Below are positions 5,087 through 5,693 of a stretch of 5,693 bases of DNA, in pieces. This DNA is from an uncultured Bdellovibrio sp. (GTDB lineage: Bacteria > Bdellovibrionota > Bdellovibrionia > Bdellovibrionales > Bdellovibrionaceae). How positions within the stretch are numbered: the first letter of the stretch is position 1; each line of letters starts with the position of its first letter. Made by a program: the position numbers and the translations under genes. The stretch is from positions 1 through 5,693 of the forward strand of contig CAMLRE010000159.1 of NCBI GenBank assembly GCA_946482355.1. The letters run 5' to 3'. Below the pieces are notes generated by a model, which saw only the letters and a list, made by a program, of their open reading frames with translations, was not told where the DNA came from and searched no databases.

Positions 5087-5693
5087 TCTTTTCCAATCTG
5101 TAGCCTAAACCATAGACTGATGAAATTTTGATACTATCAACGTTATGTTTTTTTAAATTTTTACGTAAATGACTGATATGCGAATCAATGGTGCGATCAA
5201 AAATTTCTGATTCTTTATCTAAAAACTGCAATAACGAATCACGTGAAATAATACGTTCAGCATTTTTCATCATATAAAAGAAAATATCAAATTCACGACG
5301 GTTAAAATCAATGACGACTTCATTGTATTTAACTAAACGGTCTTGCTCGAAAACTTTGACTCCGCCAAATTCGATAACATTCGTTTTTGCCGCTGGCTTT
5401 TTTAAGACCACTTGCATACGAGCTGCTAGCTCTTTGTAACTGTACGGTTTTTTAACGAAATCATTAGCGCCCATGGTTAAACCTTTAACCACTGAATCTT
5501 CATCTGACTGCGCTGACAGAATAATTACGGGAATATGAGCAAATTCATCCTTAATTTTTTCTAAATAACTAAAGCCCGATCCATCAGGTAAACCTAAATC
5601 TAAAATCACAAAATCTAAAGACGATTCCTGCAATTGTTTTTTTGCAGATTCTAGCGTGTTGTTTAAAACTACGCGGTGGCCTTCAAGCTCTAA
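5079..5693 (-). CDS. OmpR/PhoB-family response regulator, N-terminus cut by right edge
   Basis: The frame is open to the window edge, giving 204 visible residues; the first visible codons read LELEGHRVVLNNT, typical of receiver helix 1 and strand 2. About 15-20 N-terminal residues, including the acidic Mg-binding pair, are missing. The receiver shows the phospho-acceptor Asp in FVILDLGLPDGSG (Asp32 of the visible part), the switch Ser in VIILSAQS (Ser60) and the conserved Lys in VKKPYS (Lys82). The C-terminal winged-helix domain ends with the recognition helix RTIDSHISHLRKNL and wing SSVYGLGYRL, so it should bind DNA and control transcription when phosphorylated by the adjacent kinase. A TTG at 5633-5631 could be misread as its start, but it lies mid-receiver. 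The gene overlaps the kinase gene by 8 bases. Targets are unknown. Confidence 0.95.
   Translation of the reverse strand, partial: LELEGHRVVLNNTLESAKKQLQESSLDFVILDLGLPDGSGFSYLEKIKDEFAHIPVIILSAQSDEDSVVKGLTMGANDFVKKPYSYKELAARMQVVLKKPAAKTNVIEFGGVKVFEQDRLVKYNEVVIDFNRREFDIFFYMMKNAERIISRDSLLQFLDKESEIFDRTIDSHISHLRKNLKKHNVDSIKISSVYGLGYRLEKND

Noticed and set aside
4917..5108. Plus-strand 63-codon frame within the kinase/regulator junction
   Set aside because: Antisense to the kinase N-terminus, with no supporting signal.
5631..5633. TTG as start of the response regulator
   Set aside because: The frame continues upstream to the window edge with typical receiver sequence, and a start here would remove the first part of the receiver domain.

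Overview
The window is an ordinary bacterial chromosomal segment, AT-rich by eye, carrying six genes (two cut by the window edges), all with recognisable families except one small secreted protein. No insertion sequence, phage gene, CRISPR array, tRNA or rRNA was seen. The gene set (B12-dependent ribonucleotide reductase, A-type Fe-S carrier, DeaD/CsdA-like helicase with an RGG tail, OmpR-type two-component system) fits a Gram-negative, possibly Bdellovibrio-like bacterium. That placement is an inference from general style and was not tested by any search.

Layout. Bases 1-420 (minus) are the N-terminal 140 codons of a class II ribonucleotide reductase (nrdJ) running off the left edge. A 78-bp divergent intergenic region holds two abutting palindromes and a plausible promoter for the next gene. 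Bases 499-909 (plus) encode a small exported protein resembling the ASH / choice-of-anchor-D beta-sandwich. Bases 1018-1344 (plus) encode an IscA/ErpA/SufA-type Fe-S carrier; its best promoter places the transcription start on the ATG itself, so its mRNA may be leaderless, and two GGGCCC sites flank that promoter. Bases 1345-1556 are a hairpin-rich gap leading into the DEAD-box RNA helicase at 1557-3395, which ends in an Arg/Gly-rich tail. A strong bidirectional intrinsic terminator (3459-3495) separates it from the convergent operon on the other strand: response regulator (5079-5693, N-terminus off the right edge) followed by its histidine kinase (3518-5086), whose reading frames overlap by 8 bases.

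Working together: the kinase/regulator pair is clearly one signalling unit. The remaining genes are housekeeping or single-gene units with no evident shared pathway. The points most worth a second look are the possible leaderless Fe-S carrier gene with its paired GGGCCC sites, the competing structures in the helicase leader, the palindrome pair in the nrdJ divergent region, and the collagen-like Gly/Pro run in the kinase sensor. No convincing new biological system was found.
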